From Massilia sp. R2A-15 (lineage in GTDB: Bacteria > Pseudomonadota > Gammaproteobacteria > Burkholderiales > Burkholderiaceae_D), in NCBI RefSeq assembly GCF_030704305.1, contig NZ_CP131935.1:2480001-2544000 (forward strand): a stretch of 64,000 nt of DNA. Direction: 5' to 3'. Of this stretch, positions 37,512 through 46,565 are shown in pieces. Made by a program: the position numbers and the translations under genes. The notes beneath the pieces are model-generated. The model saw nothing but the letters and a program-made list of their open reading frames with translations, did not search any database and had not been told where the DNA came from. Numbering within the stretch: the first letter of the stretch is position 1; every line of letters starts with the position of its first letter.

Positions 37512-40391
37512 TCAGACGCGCGCCAGGCGGCACAGCGATACTTTGGTTTCCTGCATCATCGTCACGGCGTCGTAGCCGTAGGTCCAGCCGGTGTTGACGG
37601 CCTCGCCGCGCACGATAGGCGCAGCGCCTTCCGGATAGTTGTGCAGCAGATCCTCGCCCATCCACCAGCCGCCGAAGTGGAACGGCATCCACACCAGGCC
37701 TGGCGGCACCCGCGGCGTGACCAGCGCCTTGACCTTCAGGCGCGCGCCGGTCGGCGTTTCGACGTGGATGAAATGGTTCGTCACCGCGCCGAATTTCTCC
37801 GCGTCCGCCGGATTGATCTCGATGAACATCTCCTGCTGCAGTTCGGCGAGCCACGGATTCGAGCGCGTCTCGTCGCCGCCGCCCTCGTACTCGACCAGGC
37901 GGCCGGACGTCATGATCAGCGGGTAGTCCTTCGAGAAGTCGACCGCCTGGACCGACTTGTAGAGGGTCGGCACGCGCCAGAAATTGGCCTTGTCGTCGTA
38001 GGTCGGATACTTGGCGACCAGGTCGCGGCGCGGCGACATCAGCGGCTCGCGGTGCACCGGCACCGGATCGGGGAAGTTCCACACGTTGGCGCGCGCACGG
38101 GCGTTCCCGTACGGCGCGCAGCCGTGGCTCATGACGACGCGGATGATCCCGCCCGACAGGTCGGTCTTCCAGTTCTTGCCTTCTGCCTGGGCCTTTTCGG
38201 CGTCGGTCAGCTCCGACCACCAGCCCAGCTTTTTCAGGAACACGTGGTCGAATTCGGGATAGCCGGTATCGAGTTCGCTGTCCTTGGTGGTGGAACCGTC
38301 GGCCGCCAGCAGCGACTCGCCGTTGCGGTCCACGCCCCAGTTGGCGCGGAACGGCATGCCGCCTTCCATCACGGGCTTGTTGATGTTGTAGAGGATCGGC
38401 GTGCCGGGATGCTTCATCTCCGGCGTGCCCCAGCACGGCCACGGCAGGCCGTAGTAGTCGCCCTTGCACGGACCGTCCGTCGCCAGCAGCGTGGTCGGAT
38501 CGAAGGTGTGCTTGTTGGCCGCGTGGAGTTTCAGGCGCTCCGGCGAGCAGCCGGTGTAGCCGATGGTCCAGCAGGTGCGGTTAATCTCGCGCAGGATGTC
38601 CTCGATCACCGGCTCGTTGTTGACCACCTTGATGTTCTTGCACAGCTGCTCGGCGAAACCGAACTTCTTGGCGAACAGGTACATGATCTCGTGGTCGGTC
38701 TTGCACTCGAACAGAGGCTGGATCACGCGCTCGCGCCACTGGATGCTGCGGTTCGACGCGGTCACCGAGCCCTGTGTCTCGAACTGGGTCGTGGCGGGCA
38801 GCAGGTAGACGCCGTCGGTGCGGCCGTGCATCGCCGCCGTCATGGTCGGATACGGGTCGATCACCACCAGCAGATCGAGCGCCTGCATCGCCGCCTTCAT
38901 GTCCGGCAGGCGGGTCTGGCTGTTGGGCGCATGACCCCAGTACAGCACCGCTTTCAGGTTGGTCGGCTGATCGACGTACTGGTTCTTTTCCAGCACGCCG
39001 TCGAACCAGCGCGACACCGCCATGCCTGGCTTTTCCATCAGCTCCTTGGAGCCGTAGCGCCCTTTCATCCAGTCGTAATCGACGCCCCAGGCGGTGCAGA
39101 AGTACTTCCATGCGCCTTCGGCCAGGCCGTAGTAGCCGGGCAGCGAATCGGGATTCGGGCCGACGTCGGTGGCGCCCTGCACGTTGTCGTGACCGCGGTA
39201 GATGTTGGTGCCGCCGCCCTCCACGCCGATGTTCCCCAGCGCCAGCTGCAGGATGCACAGCGCGCGCACGTTGGCGGTGCCGACGTGGTGCTGGGTGATG
39301 CCCATGCACCAGACCACCGACGACGGCCGGTTCAGCGCCAGCGTCTGGGCCATCTGGCGCACGGCCGCTTCGGGCACGCCGGTAACGTCCGCGACTTTTT
39401 CCGGCGTCCACTTGGCCACTTCCTTGCGCACTTCCTCCATGCCGTAGGTGCGCTGCTCGATGAAGCTCTTGTCCTCCCAGCCGTTCTGGAAGATGTGCCA
39501 CAGCAGGCCCCACACCAGGGGGATGTCGGTGCCGGGGCGCACGCGCACGTACTGGTGGGCGAAGCGCGCGGTGCGGGTGAAGCGCGGGTCCACGACGATG
39601 ATCTTGGCGCCGATCTCCTTGGCGTGGAGCGCGTGCAGCATCGATATCGGATGCGCCTCGGCCGCGTTCGAGCCGATGAACATGATCGCTTTGCTGTGAT
39701 GCAGATCGTTGAACGAGTTGGTCATCGCGCCGTAGCCGAAGGTCTGGGCCACGCCGGCGACCGTGGTGGAATGGCAGATGCGCGCCTGGTGGTCGCAGTT
39801 GTTGGTGCCGTACATCGAGGCGAACTTGCGCATCAGGTAGGACTGCTCGTTATTGTGCTTGCTCCCGCCGATCATCATCATCGAATCGGGGCCGGCCTTG
39901 GCGCGCAGGTCGAGCAGCTTGTCGCCGATCTCGTTGATCGCCTGGTCCCACGAGATGCGCTGGTACTTGCCGGCGACGAGCTTCATCGGATAGCGCAGGC
40001 GGTGCTCGCCGTGGCCGTGCTCGCGCACCGACGCGCCCTTGGCGCAGTGGGCGCCCATGTTGAACGGCGAGTCGAAGGCTGGCTCCTGGCGGATCCACAC
40101 GCCGTTCTGCACCACCGCCTCGACCGAACAGCCCACCGAGCAGTGGGTGCAGACGGTGTGCTTGACCACCGGCGCGGCGGCTGCGGCGGCCGCTGCCTGC
40201 TCGGCCTGGGCGGTGTCGATCACGTTGAACGGCAGGTTGCGCGCCAGGCCGGCGGCGCCCGCGGTCAGGCCGGCGCGCACCAGGAAGGAGCGACGCTTGA
40301 TGGTCGCATTCGCGGCGCGGGCCAGGCCTTGCTGCAGGGCGGACCTGGCGCCGTTCGCGCTGGCGCCGGAGGTTTTTTTAACGACGGTCAT
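37512..40391 (-). CDS. Formate dehydrogenase alpha subunit, cysteine (non-Sec), Tat-exported
   Basis: Molybdo/tungsto-bis-MGD enzyme oxidising formate to CO2. 959 residues. Tat signal KRRSFLVRAG at 32-41; 4Fe-4S ligands C81, C84, C88 and C116 (CTHCSVGC, AHCAKG); active site C206-H207 in ARICHSTTVAG replaces the selenocysteine of E. coli FdnG, so no SECIS or UGA is needed. Bis-MGD motifs continue (GMGITQHHVG-like CMGITQHHVG, RGHDNVQGATD). Large subunit of the operon, 15 bp after the Tat peptide gene. MoaE at 2.1 kb supplies cofactor. Periplasmic orientation inferred from the Tat signal. Confidence 0.97.
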   Translation of the reverse strand: MTVVKKTSGASANGARSALQQGLARAANATIKRRSFLVRAGLTAGAAGLARNLPFNVIDTAQAEQAAAAAAAAPVVKHTVCTHCSVGCSVEAVVQNGVWIRQEPAFDSPFNMGAHCAKGASVREHGHGEHRLRYPMKLVAGKYQRISWDQAINEIGDKLLDLRAKAGPDSMMMIGGSKHNNEQSYLMRKFASMYGTNNCDHQARICHSTTVAGVAQTFGYGAMTNSFNDLHHSKAIMFIGSNAAEAHPISMLHALHAKEIGAKIIVVDPRFTRTARFAHQYVRVRPGTDIPLVWGLLWHIFQNGWEDKSFIEQRTYGMEEVRKEVAKWTPEKVADVTGVPEAAVRQMAQTLALNRPSSVVWCMGITQHHVGTANVRALCILQLALGNIGVEGGGTNIYRGHDNVQGATDVGPNPDSLPGYYGLAEGAWKYFCTAWGVDYDWMKGRYGSKELMEKPGMAVSRWFDGVLEKNQYVDQPTNLKAVLYWGHAPNSQTRLPDMKAAMQALDLLVVIDPYPTMTAAMHGRTDGVYLLPATTQFETQGSVTASNRSIQWRERVIQPLFECKTDHEIMYLFAKKFGFAEQLCKNIKVVNNEPVIEDILREINRTCWTIGYTGCSPERLKLHAANKHTFDPTTLLATDGPCKGDYYGLPWPCWGTPEMKHPGTPILYNINKPVMEGGMPFRANWGVDRNGESLLAADGSTTKDSELDTGYPEFDHVFLKKLGWWSELTDAEKAQAEGKNWKTDLSGGIIRVVMSHGCAPYGNARARANVWNFPDPVPVHREPLMSPRRDLVAKYPTYDDKANFWRVPTLYKSVQAVDFSKDYPLIMTSGRLVEYEGGGDETRSNPWLAELQQEMFIEINPADAEKFGAVTNHFIHVETPTGARLKVKALVTPRVPPGLVWMPFHFGGWWMGEDLLHNYPEGAAPIVRGEAVNTGWTYGYDAVTMMQETKVSLCRLARV

Positions 40392-40406
40392 CGATACGCT
40401 CCTGTT

Positions 40407-40616
40407 CTACCAGTATTTCGCGGTGCGATAGTAATGGCGGATGTGCTCTGTCTCGTGGTAGCCGACGGGTTTCGCGTCAGGCGCCGGCGCGACTGCCACC
40501 GGCGTTGCGGCTGGCGCATCGCTCGCCACGGCGGCCAGCGCGCCGAGCGCCCCTGCCCCGCCGGCGGCACGCAAGAATCCGCGCCGTTTCTTGTCGACTG
40601 TTTTGCTATCGTCCAT
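40407..40616 (-). CDS. Formate dehydrogenase region Tat-signal protein
   Basis: 69 residues of the FDH-region Tat peptide family: KKRRGFLRAAGGAGALGALAAV (twin-arginine, hydrophobic) and a conserved tail YHETEHIRHYYRTAKYW. Conserved beside this FDH type; no enzyme activity known, perhaps a Tat-exported small subunit. ATG at 40616; 15 bp before the alpha subunit. Confidence 0.85.
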   Translation of the reverse strand: MDDSKTVDKKRRGFLRAAGGAGALGALAAVASDAPAATPVAVAPAPDAKPVGYHETEHIRHYYRTAKYW

Positions 40617-40641
40617 GGTGCTGTCCCTAGGGTGGGTTGAA

Positions 40642-41301
40642 TCAGTCGGCCGCATCGTCCTCGGCCACGTCGAATGCCTGTTGCTCGATCTCGAAAAACG
40701 CCGCGGCCAGGTCGGCCACGCGTGCGTAGAATTGGGCGCCTTCGGCCTGGCGCAAGTGGGCGAGGCATTTGCCGTGCCACGTTGCGAGGTGGGCGTCGAA
40801 GAACTGTTTTTGCGCGCTGACGCTGTGGCGGTCGACGATCAGGCGGCGCATGGTTTCGCACAGCACGCCCAGGTGGTCTTCGGTTTCCACTGCGCCGCCG
40901 CGGCGGGCCAGGCCCAGCTTCGCGAGGTCGGCGCGCAAGGCGGCCAGCGGTTTCTCGTGCAGGAAGCCGGCCAGGTAGAGGGAGCCGTAGGGATTGACGC
41001 GGGGGACGCCGGTGCTGATGAACAGGTCGTTGTACTCGTCGCGCACCAGTTCGAACGGCAGCAGGCGCGCGGTCAGCGAAAGCTGGTCCCAGGCGCGGTC
41101 GAGGGGCTGTTCGGTGTCGGTGGAAACGATGGCGTCGGCGCCGGCGAGGCTGTCGAGCAGCGCGTCGTCGGGCGGGGCCAGCAGCAGGCGGGCGATCAGG
41201 CCGTAGATGTCGGCCCGCGCCTGCTCTTCCTGCGCCACGGGCATGCGCATTGCATGGCTACCCGCGGGATCAATTACTGTCTCCGAGACGGAGGAATGCA
41301 T
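40642..41301 (-). CDS. TorD/DmsD-family molybdoenzyme chaperone
   Basis: 219 residues, all-helical. LIARLLLAPPDDALLDSLAG, EYNDLFISTGVPRVNPYGSLYLAGF and DHLGVLCETMRRLI are typical of the family that holds the alpha subunit and its Tat signal until cofactor insertion. First gene of the minus-strand operon, with the alpha-subunit Tat signal gene downstream; hence a dedicated FDH chaperone is likely. Residues 1-25 form a non-conserved extension; an internal Met at residue 18 is a possible start. Confidence 0.85.
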   Translation of the reverse strand: MHSSVSETVIDPAGSHAMRMPVAQEEQARADIYGLIARLLLAPPDDALLDSLAGADAIVSTDTEQPLDRAWDQLSLTARLLPFELVRDEYNDLFISTGVPRVNPYGSLYLAGFLHEKPLAALRADLAKLGLARRGGAVETEDHLGVLCETMRRLIVDRHSVSAQKQFFDAHLATWHGKCLAHLRQAEGAQFYARVADLAAAFFEIEQQAFDVAEDDAAD

Positions 41302-41568
41302 TAGGCTATCCTCTCTTGATTGATGCCAATAAGTCTATTCCGCCATTGTGCAACTGTCTACGAAAATGCGCGCAGAAAATTCAATCGTGCGCGGGTAAAT
41401 ACGCCAGGAAACGCTATCGGGCGCCGAGATATACTTGAGTAGTCAAGCATATGCAACCTCGGGGTTGTGCTGTGGATATTCGCCGCCATCGCGGGCGATC
41501 ATGCTAAATTGATATTCGTGATCGAAATCACACCACCCACCCAAGAATTCGCCAACAGGAGAACTTCG

Positions 41569-41979
41569 ATGTCCCGAACGATTACCGTCAGCTTGCCAGT
41601 GTCCGACCTGAACGCGTCAAAGGCTTTTTATGTTGCGCTGGGCTTCGAGAATAATCCGCAGTTCACGGACGGCACCGCGGCGCTCATGAAATGGAGCGAG
41701 TCGATCAGCGTGATGCTCCTGACCCACGCAAGGTGGAGCACATTTACGACCCGCCCGATTCCGCCGTCGACGTCGAGCGAGGTCGCGCTCAACGTCTCAT
41801 GCGATTCACGCGAGCAGGTCGATGCAATGAACAAGGCGGCGGCCGAACATGGCGGCACGGCCGACATCAATCCCGTCGAGGAACATGGGACCATGTACGG
41901 CCGCGACTTCGCCGACCCCGACGGTCACATCTGGGGAGCTATGTGGATGGATATGTCCGCGATGCCCTCCGGTTCATAA
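41569..41979 (+). CDS. VOC (glyoxalase/bleomycin resistance)-fold protein
   Basis: 136 residues, two beta-alpha-beta-beta-beta modules: ITVSLPVSDLNASKAFYVALGF and the C-terminal MYGRDFADPDGHIWGAMWMD. SD AGGAG lies just before ATG 41569. The loop ARWSTFTTRPIPPSTS is less conserved than usual. Substrate unknown. Convergent with another VOC-type gene at 42030. Confidence 0.82.
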   Translation: MSRTITVSLPVSDLNASKAFYVALGFENNPQFTDGTAALMKWSESISVMLLTHARWSTFTTRPIPPSTSSEVALNVSCDSREQVDAMNKAAAEHGGTADINPVEEHGTMYGRDFADPDGHIWGAMWMDMSAMPSGS

Positions 41980-42029
41980 AGGAATCGCATCGCGGATCAA
42001 ATTTCGTTGAGGCCGACGCCGCGTTGCGA

Positions 42030-42509
42030 TCAGCCGCGGCGCGCCGCCTCGATCTTGGCCACGTCGATTTTCCGCATCTCCATCATTGCCTCGAACACGC
42101 GCTTGGCCACCGTGCGATCGGGATCGTTGAAGCCGTCAGTCAGAACGCGCGGCGTGATCTGCCACGAGATGCCCCACTTGTCCTGGCACCAGCCACACGC
42201 GTTTTCCTGGCCGCCGTTGCCGATGATCGCATCCCACAAGCGGTCGGTTTCCGCCTGGTCGTCGGTCGCAATCTGGAACGAGAATGCCTGGCTGTGCTCG
42301 ATCCCTGGGCCGCCGTTCAGGCCGATGCAGGGGATGCCGGCCACAGTGAAGTCCACCACCAGCACATCGCCCTCTTTACCGGATGGGAAGTCGGCGGGCG
42401 CGCGATGGATGGCTCCCACCGAGCTGTCCGGGAAGGTCTTCGCGTAGAACTGCGCGGCTTCTTCCGCGGCACCGTTGAACCAAAGGCAAATCGTGTTTTT
42501 GCTGACCAT
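42030..42509 (-). CDS. PhnB/3-demethylubiquinone-9 methyltransferase-like VOC protein
   Basis: 159 residues of the PhnB-like VOC family: CLWFNGAAEEAAQFYAKTFPDSSVG, GKEGDVLVVDFTVAGIPCIGLNGG, GWCQDKWGISWQITPRVL. These proteins are often misnamed methyltransferases; no SAM site is present. ATG 42509 has GGAGAA upstream. Convergent with the VOC gene at 41569. Confidence 0.85.
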   Translation of the reverse strand: MVSKNTICLWFNGAAEEAAQFYAKTFPDSSVGAIHRAPADFPSGKEGDVLVVDFTVAGIPCIGLNGGPGIEHSQAFSFQIATDDQAETDRLWDAIIGNGGQENACGWCQDKWGISWQITPRVLTDGFNDPDRTVAKRVFEAMMEMRKIDVAKIEAARRG

Positions 42510-42616
42510 TTTTGTTCTCCGATTGATGACAAAAACATAGCTTAAACCATAAAATGGCTGGCCTAATTCAAACTCATTGCAGGCGCAAGATTCGTCGTGT
42601 TCCTTCGAGGTGATCC

Positions 42617-43156
42617 ATGTGCAGAATCGCGCTGGCATTCGCGGCCACTTCGTCACTCGCCACATGTGCGGTTGCCCTGATTCCGGCTACACCCGCCTGT
42701 GCAGAAATTCTGGTGCCGGCCGCCGCACATTCGCCGGCGCTGCCCAGCAAGGAGGATATAGTGTCGCATCCCGCAAGCACACCGAACCACCCATCGCCGC
42801 CCCATGTCTTGCCGATCGAGCACGGCGGAGTTCGTTATGAGCAGGACACGGCGCGGCAGACCCGGCCAGACGCCGAGCGTGGCGGCTGGCTCGTGGCCAA
42901 GGATGCCGCAAATGGAAAGCAACTGTGGAGAGTGCAGCTCTACACCAATCCTTATGATGCGGGATCACCTGTCGGCAGCCCGCCGCGCTGGTTTCAACGG
43001 ATGCATCTTACGGCGGATCGCGCTGCTATCGAAATCGAAGACGACATCGGCACAATATTCCTGGTGGATCTCGCCACCCGTGCCGTCACCTTACGGAAAA
43101 GCCCCTCATTGAGTCCGAGTCCGCGCGCCGGCGACAGGCGACCACAATTTGACTGA
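42617..43156 (+). CDS. Exported hypothetical protein
   Basis: 179 residues: signal peptide MCRIALAFAATSSLATCAVALIPA with a likely cleavage at PACA-EI, a Pro-rich spacer, then a small domain (GGWLVAKDAANGKQLWRVQLY, AAIEIEDDIGTIFLVDLATRAVTL) reminiscent of a beta-propeller blade (WxLDxxxGKxLW style). I do not recognise a family. Base composition is like the neighbours. Only 107 bp from the DUF6795-like gene. Confidence 0.65.
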   Translation: MCRIALAFAATSSLATCAVALIPATPACAEILVPAAAHSPALPSKEDIVSHPASTPNHPSPPHVLPIEHGGVRYEQDTARQTRPDAERGGWLVAKDAANGKQLWRVQLYTNPYDAGSPVGSPPRWFQRMHLTADRAAIEIEDDIGTIFLVDLATRAVTLRKSPSLSPSPRAGDRRPQFD

Positions 43157-43175
43157 CTCCGATTTTCACCCTGAA

Positions 43176-43559
43176 TTAGTCAAGTTCGCAGATTCCAAAC
43201 ACCCCGCCGTGCGTTTCAGGAGCCGATTCGAGCCGACACGTCATTCGAATAGGCCGGCCTTCCAACTCGCCGTTTTCACGATAGTTGCGCTTCACGAAAT
43301 ACCAGGCTTTGTATGCGTTGCCTTGATACCGGATCATGATGATCTGCTCAGTGAACGGTTCACTCGGCAGCAGAGAAGACAGAAATGAGCCGCGCTCAAT
43401 CTTTGGAAGGCTGAACTTCCCTTCCGCGTCCGTGGTCGCGTGGTCGATGGCCTGCTCCCGGTGCCAATCAAATGTCCGCTCCAGCACCGCACCCGACACC
43501 GGTTTGCCGTAGTGCAGAACCTGGCCGCTCACTTCAGAGAAAATCACGAACTTTGCCAT
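43176..43559 (-). CDS. DUF6795-like protein
   Basis: 127 residues. FSEVSGQVLHYGKPVSGAVLERTFDWHREQ is a transthyretin-like beta domain start, continued by ATTDAEGKFSLPKIERG and the YQGNAYKAWYFVKRNYRENGEL segment; close to the DUF6795 family as I recall it. No signal peptide is obvious, but N-terminal MAKFVIFSE is hydrophobic. SD for ATG 43559 weak (GGGA). Function unknown; convergent with the exported gene at 42617. Confidence 0.6.
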   Translation of the reverse strand: MAKFVIFSEVSGQVLHYGKPVSGAVLERTFDWHREQAIDHATTDAEGKFSLPKIERGSFLSSLLPSEPFTEQIIMIRYQGNAYKAWYFVKRNYRENGELEGRPIRMTCRLESAPETHGGVFGICELD

Positions 43560-43736
43560 TGCCGTCCCTTTGCCACGCCGATTTGCGGGTGCGTGGTCGA
43601 ACTCTAAACGCTGAGTCAAAGAGTATCTTAATAATCCGCAAGTCGAAGGGGATCTATTCCTCACGACAAACCGCAATCCGCAGGCAGGGCCGGTAGCCAG
43701 GGCGTCGTGTTAGCCAACGGCATGCAGGCTCAGTAT

Positions 43737-43761
43737 GGGTTCCAGCCTTCGCTGGAACGAC
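43737..43761 (+). repeat. Family B hairpin repeat with compensated arms
   Basis: GGGTTCCAGC - CTTC - GCTGGAACGAC; TA in each arm of the common form changed to TT and AA, retaining the stem. Confidence 0.85.
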
Positions 43762-43813
43762 GGGCTGGCGGGTGTTGCCCCCGTCCAGGCGCACCACCAC
43801 CACAACAAGGGAG

Positions 43814-44833
43814 TCAGATTGCGCGGATGGGGATGCTGCGGGCGACGCGGGCGCGCAGCTGGCCGCAGCCGCCGTCGACGTCCTGGCCGGCCGAGTCGCG
43901 CAGCTTGGTCAGCACGCCGCGCTGGTGCAGCGCCGCGGCGATCGCCCTCGCCTTTTCCCAGCTGGGACGCTTGAACGCGAGGTCGGGGATCGTGTTGTAG
44001 GGGATCATGTTGAGCACGGCGTGCTTTCCCTTCAGTAGCTCGACGATGCCGTCCAGCTCGTCGTCGCCGTCGTTGACGCCTTCCAGCAAGGTCCACTGAA
44101 ACTGCACCGGGTAGCCGGTTGCGCGCGCGTAGCGCTCGCCATGCTCTACCAGCTCGCGCGGCGTCAGCTTCGGCGCGCGCGGCAGCAGCTGTTCGCGCAG
44201 CCCCGGCTTGGTCGTATGCAGCGACAAGGCCAGCGCCGGCTTCACGGTCGATGCCGCCAAGCGCTCGAAGGCGCGCACGTCGCCGACCGTCGAGAACACC
44301 AGGTTCTTGTGGCCAATGTTGGCCTCGGTGCCCAGCAGCTCGATCGCCGCCAGCACGTTGTCGAGGTTGTGGGCCGGCTCGCCCATGCCCATGAACACGA
44401 CTTTCTTCACCGGCCGCTGGCGCCGCGCCAGCACGACCTGTGCGACGATCTCGCCGCTGGTCACTTGCCGGATCAGGCCGTCGCGCCCGGTCATGCAGAA
44501 CTGGCAGCCCACCGCGCAGCCCACCTGGCTGGACACGCATACGCCGTCGCGCGGCAGCAGCACGGTCTCGACCGCCTGGCCGTCGGCGAGGCCGACCAGC
44601 AGGCGCGCTGAGCCGTCTTCGCCCGGATGCGTGCTGATCAGGCGGGCCATACCGTGCAGTTCGGCGTCGAGCGCGGGCAGCGCTTCGCGTACCGGCTTGG
44701 GCAGGAAGTCCTGCGGACGGCGCCGGCCCTGGTCGTAAGGCTGGGCGCGCACCCAGTCGCGCAGGATGCGTTGTTCGTGCAGGGGTTGGGCGCCGAGGGA
44801 GCGCAGACGGGAGCGGATGGTTTCTAGATTCAT
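43814..44833 (-). CDS. RlmN-like radical SAM RNA methyltransferase
   Basis: 339 residues. Radical SAM CxxxCxxC at C106, C110, C113 (GCAVGCQFC), MGMGEP, SLHTTKPGLRE and the late catalytic Cys in GQDVDGGCGQL, as in RlmN/Cfr. It is shorter and more divergent than standard RlmN, so a paralogue with a different RNA target is possible; a second RlmN may exist elsewhere. The start ATG 44833 is only 10 bp from a hairpin repeat and has no clear SD. Confidence 0.8.
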   Translation of the reverse strand: MNLETIRSRLRSLGAQPLHEQRILRDWVRAQPYDQGRRRPQDFLPKPVREALPALDAELHGMARLISTHPGEDGSARLLVGLADGQAVETVLLPRDGVCVSSQVGCAVGCQFCMTGRDGLIRQVTSGEIVAQVVLARRQRPVKKVVFMGMGEPAHNLDNVLAAIELLGTEANIGHKNLVFSTVGDVRAFERLAASTVKPALALSLHTTKPGLREQLLPRAPKLTPRELVEHGERYARATGYPVQFQWTLLEGVNDGDDELDGIVELLKGKHAVLNMIPYNTIPDLAFKRPSWEKARAIAAALHQRGVLTKLRDSAGQDVDGGCGQLRARVARSIPIRAI

Positions 44834-44842
44834 GCGGAAAAT

Positions 44843-44869
44843 GGGGTCCGGTCCGCAGGACCAGACCCC
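44843..44869 (+). repeat. Family A repeat just upstream of the RlmN-like gene
   Basis: Arms GGGGTCCGGTCC and GGACCAGACCCC, centre GCA; one base differs from the common form. In the 5' leader of the minus-strand gene. Confidence 0.85.
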
Positions 44870-44890
44870 GATGAACGGCTGTCTGTGACT

Positions 44891-45295
44891 CTATTTGACG
44901 GTGACTTTGATCGACTTGCTCAAAGGCGCGCCGTACGACTGGTGCGCGCCATTCGCGAACTGCATGGTCAGCGTGTAATTCCCGGGCGGGAGCTTCACTT
45001 CAGCCTCCGTCTGGCCTTTGCCGAAATGCAGATGCTTGTCGTCGGTCGGGACCACATCGCCCGCCTTGACGTTGTCGGCGTTAATCAGCAGGTGATGGTG
45101 CCCCGTGTTCGACGCCATGTCGCCCGCCGGCCGCACTTCCATGCCCTTCACCGCGAACTTCACCTTGAACGGGCTGGTGACGGTGGCGCCGTCGGCCGGC
45201 TCGAGGAAGGACACCGACTGCGACTGCGCCAGCGCCAGGCCGGCGATTCCACTCATTGCAACGGCTACTGCCAACTGCTTGTACGGAATACGCAT
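44891..45295 (-). CDS. DUF4399 periplasmic protein
   Basis: 134 residues: signal peptide YKQLAVAVAMSGIAGLALAQS, then a DUF4399 Ig-like domain (VSFLEPADGATVTSPFKVKFAVKGMEV, GHHHLLIN, DKHLHFGKGQTEAEVKLPPGNYTLTMQF). His-rich GHHHLL and HLHF suggest metal binding. Upstream lies apbC (35 bp), downstream a repeat and the RlmN-like gene. Confidence 0.88.
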   Translation of the reverse strand: MRIPYKQLAVAVAMSGIAGLALAQSQSVSFLEPADGATVTSPFKVKFAVKGMEVRPAGDMASNTGHHHLLINADNVKAGDVVPTDDKHLHFGKGQTEAEVKLPPGNYTLTMQFANGAHQSYGAPLSKSIKVTVK

Positions 45296-45329
45296 ACCGA
45301 TCTCCTTCTTTTCAAGGTGGATGAAATCG

Positions 45330-46418
45330 TCAGTCGTTCTTGATGACGATGCTGGGGAACTTGCTGGTCATGTCCTTGGCCTTCTCGGCGATCTTGACGG
45401 CGACCTTGCGCGCGATGTCCTTGTAGACCTGCGCGACCGCACCGTCCGGCTCGGCGACCACGGTCGGGCGGCCGGAATCGGTCTGCTCGCGGATCGCCAT
45501 CGTCAGCGGCAAGGCGCCGAGGAATTCGACGCCGAAGTCGCGGCACATCTTCTCGCCGCCGCCGTGGCCGAAAATCGCTTCGGTGTGGCCGCAGTTCGAG
45601 CAGATGTGGGTGCTCATGTTTTCCACCACGCCGAGGATCGGAATGCCGACTTTCTCGAACATTTTCAAGCCCTTGCGCGCGTCCAGCAGCGCGATGTCCT
45701 GCGGCGTGGTGACGATCACGGCGCCGGTGACAGGCACTTTCTGCGACAGCGTCAGCTGGATGTCGCCGGTGCCCGGCGGCATATCGACGACCAGGTAATC
45801 GAGGTCGCGCCAGTTTGTCTGCTCGAGCAGCTGCTGCAGCGCCTGGGTGACCATCGGGCCGCGCCACACCATCGGCTCGTCCGGATCGATCATGAAGCCG
45901 ATCGACGACACTTGCAGGCCGTGATTTTCCAGCGGCTCCATGGTCTTGCCGTCGGTGGTCTCGGGACGGCCGGAAATACCCAGCATCATAGGCTGCGACG
46001 GGCCGTAGATGTCCGCGTCCAGGATGCCGACGGAGGCGCCTTCGGCCGCCAGCGCCAGCGCCAGGTTGACCGCGGTGGTCGACTTGCCCACGCCGCCCTT
46101 GCCCGAAGCGACGGCGATGATGTTTTTCACGTTCGGCATGATCTTCAGGCCGCGCTGCACCGTGTGCGAGATGATTTTCGAATAGACGTTGGCCTTGATG
46201 TTGCCGGCGCCGGGAATTGCCTGCAGCGCGCGCGTTACGTCGGCGCTGATGGCTGCAATTTGACTCCTGGCCGGGTAGCCGAGTTCGATGTCGAGGCTGA
46301 TATCGCCGCCTTCAACCTTGATGTTCTTGACCGATTTCGATGAAACGAAGTCTTTCTGGGTGTTCGGGTCGATGACCGCCGCCAGTGCCGCCTTGACGTC
46401 TTCTGCTGTGATGCTCAT
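45330..46418 (-). CDS. apbC: Iron-sulfur cluster carrier ApbC/Mrp
   Basis: P-loop scaffold that delivers 4Fe-4S clusters. 362 residues: N-terminal MIP18-type domain, deviant Walker A GKGGVGKST at 106-114, TGDIQL, and the cluster-binding CxxC in HICSNCGHTE. Divergent from metG with 147 bp between. Well suited to serve the many Fe-S proteins of the window, though it is a general housekeeping factor. Confidence 0.95.
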   Translation of the reverse strand: MSITAEDVKAALAAVIDPNTQKDFVSSKSVKNIKVEGGDISLDIELGYPARSQIAAISADVTRALQAIPGAGNIKANVYSKIISHTVQRGLKIMPNVKNIIAVASGKGGVGKSTTAVNLALALAAEGASVGILDADIYGPSQPMMLGISGRPETTDGKTMEPLENHGLQVSSIGFMIDPDEPMVWRGPMVTQALQQLLEQTNWRDLDYLVVDMPPGTGDIQLTLSQKVPVTGAVIVTTPQDIALLDARKGLKMFEKVGIPILGVVENMSTHICSNCGHTEAIFGHGGGEKMCRDFGVEFLGALPLTMAIREQTDSGRPTVVAEPDGAVAQVYKDIARKVAVKIAEKAKDMTSKFPSIVIKND

Positions 46419-46565
46419 GAATATCTCCAGATGTGATGCCGAAGTTTAGCGCAAAACCGCTGGGCCGACTTGCAGGAATGGCAAAGCGCCCCGGCCGGCC
46501 ATGCGCAAGGACGGCATCCGCTGGTAAAATGCTTATTTTCATCTATCGATAAGCGTATTTCGACC

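Noticed and set aside
39774..39782. Selenocysteine site in formate dehydrogenase
   Set aside because: The active-site codon on the minus strand encodes Cys (ICHSTT), not UGA; no Sec machinery needed.
37284..40640. 1118-residue plus-strand frame
   Set aside because: Antisense to the formate dehydrogenase beta and alpha genes; long open frame is expected from high GC, no domain visible.
41428..41452. FNR/CRP-type box upstream of the formate dehydrogenase operon
   Set aside because: TTGA-GTAG-TCAA has a four-base gap, not the six expected for FNR (TTGAT-N4-ATCAA), so it is not called.
41569..41979. Frameshifted VOC gene
   Set aside because: The loop ARWSTFTTRPIPPSTS looked frameshifted, but both sides remain in one frame and the C-terminal motif is intact.
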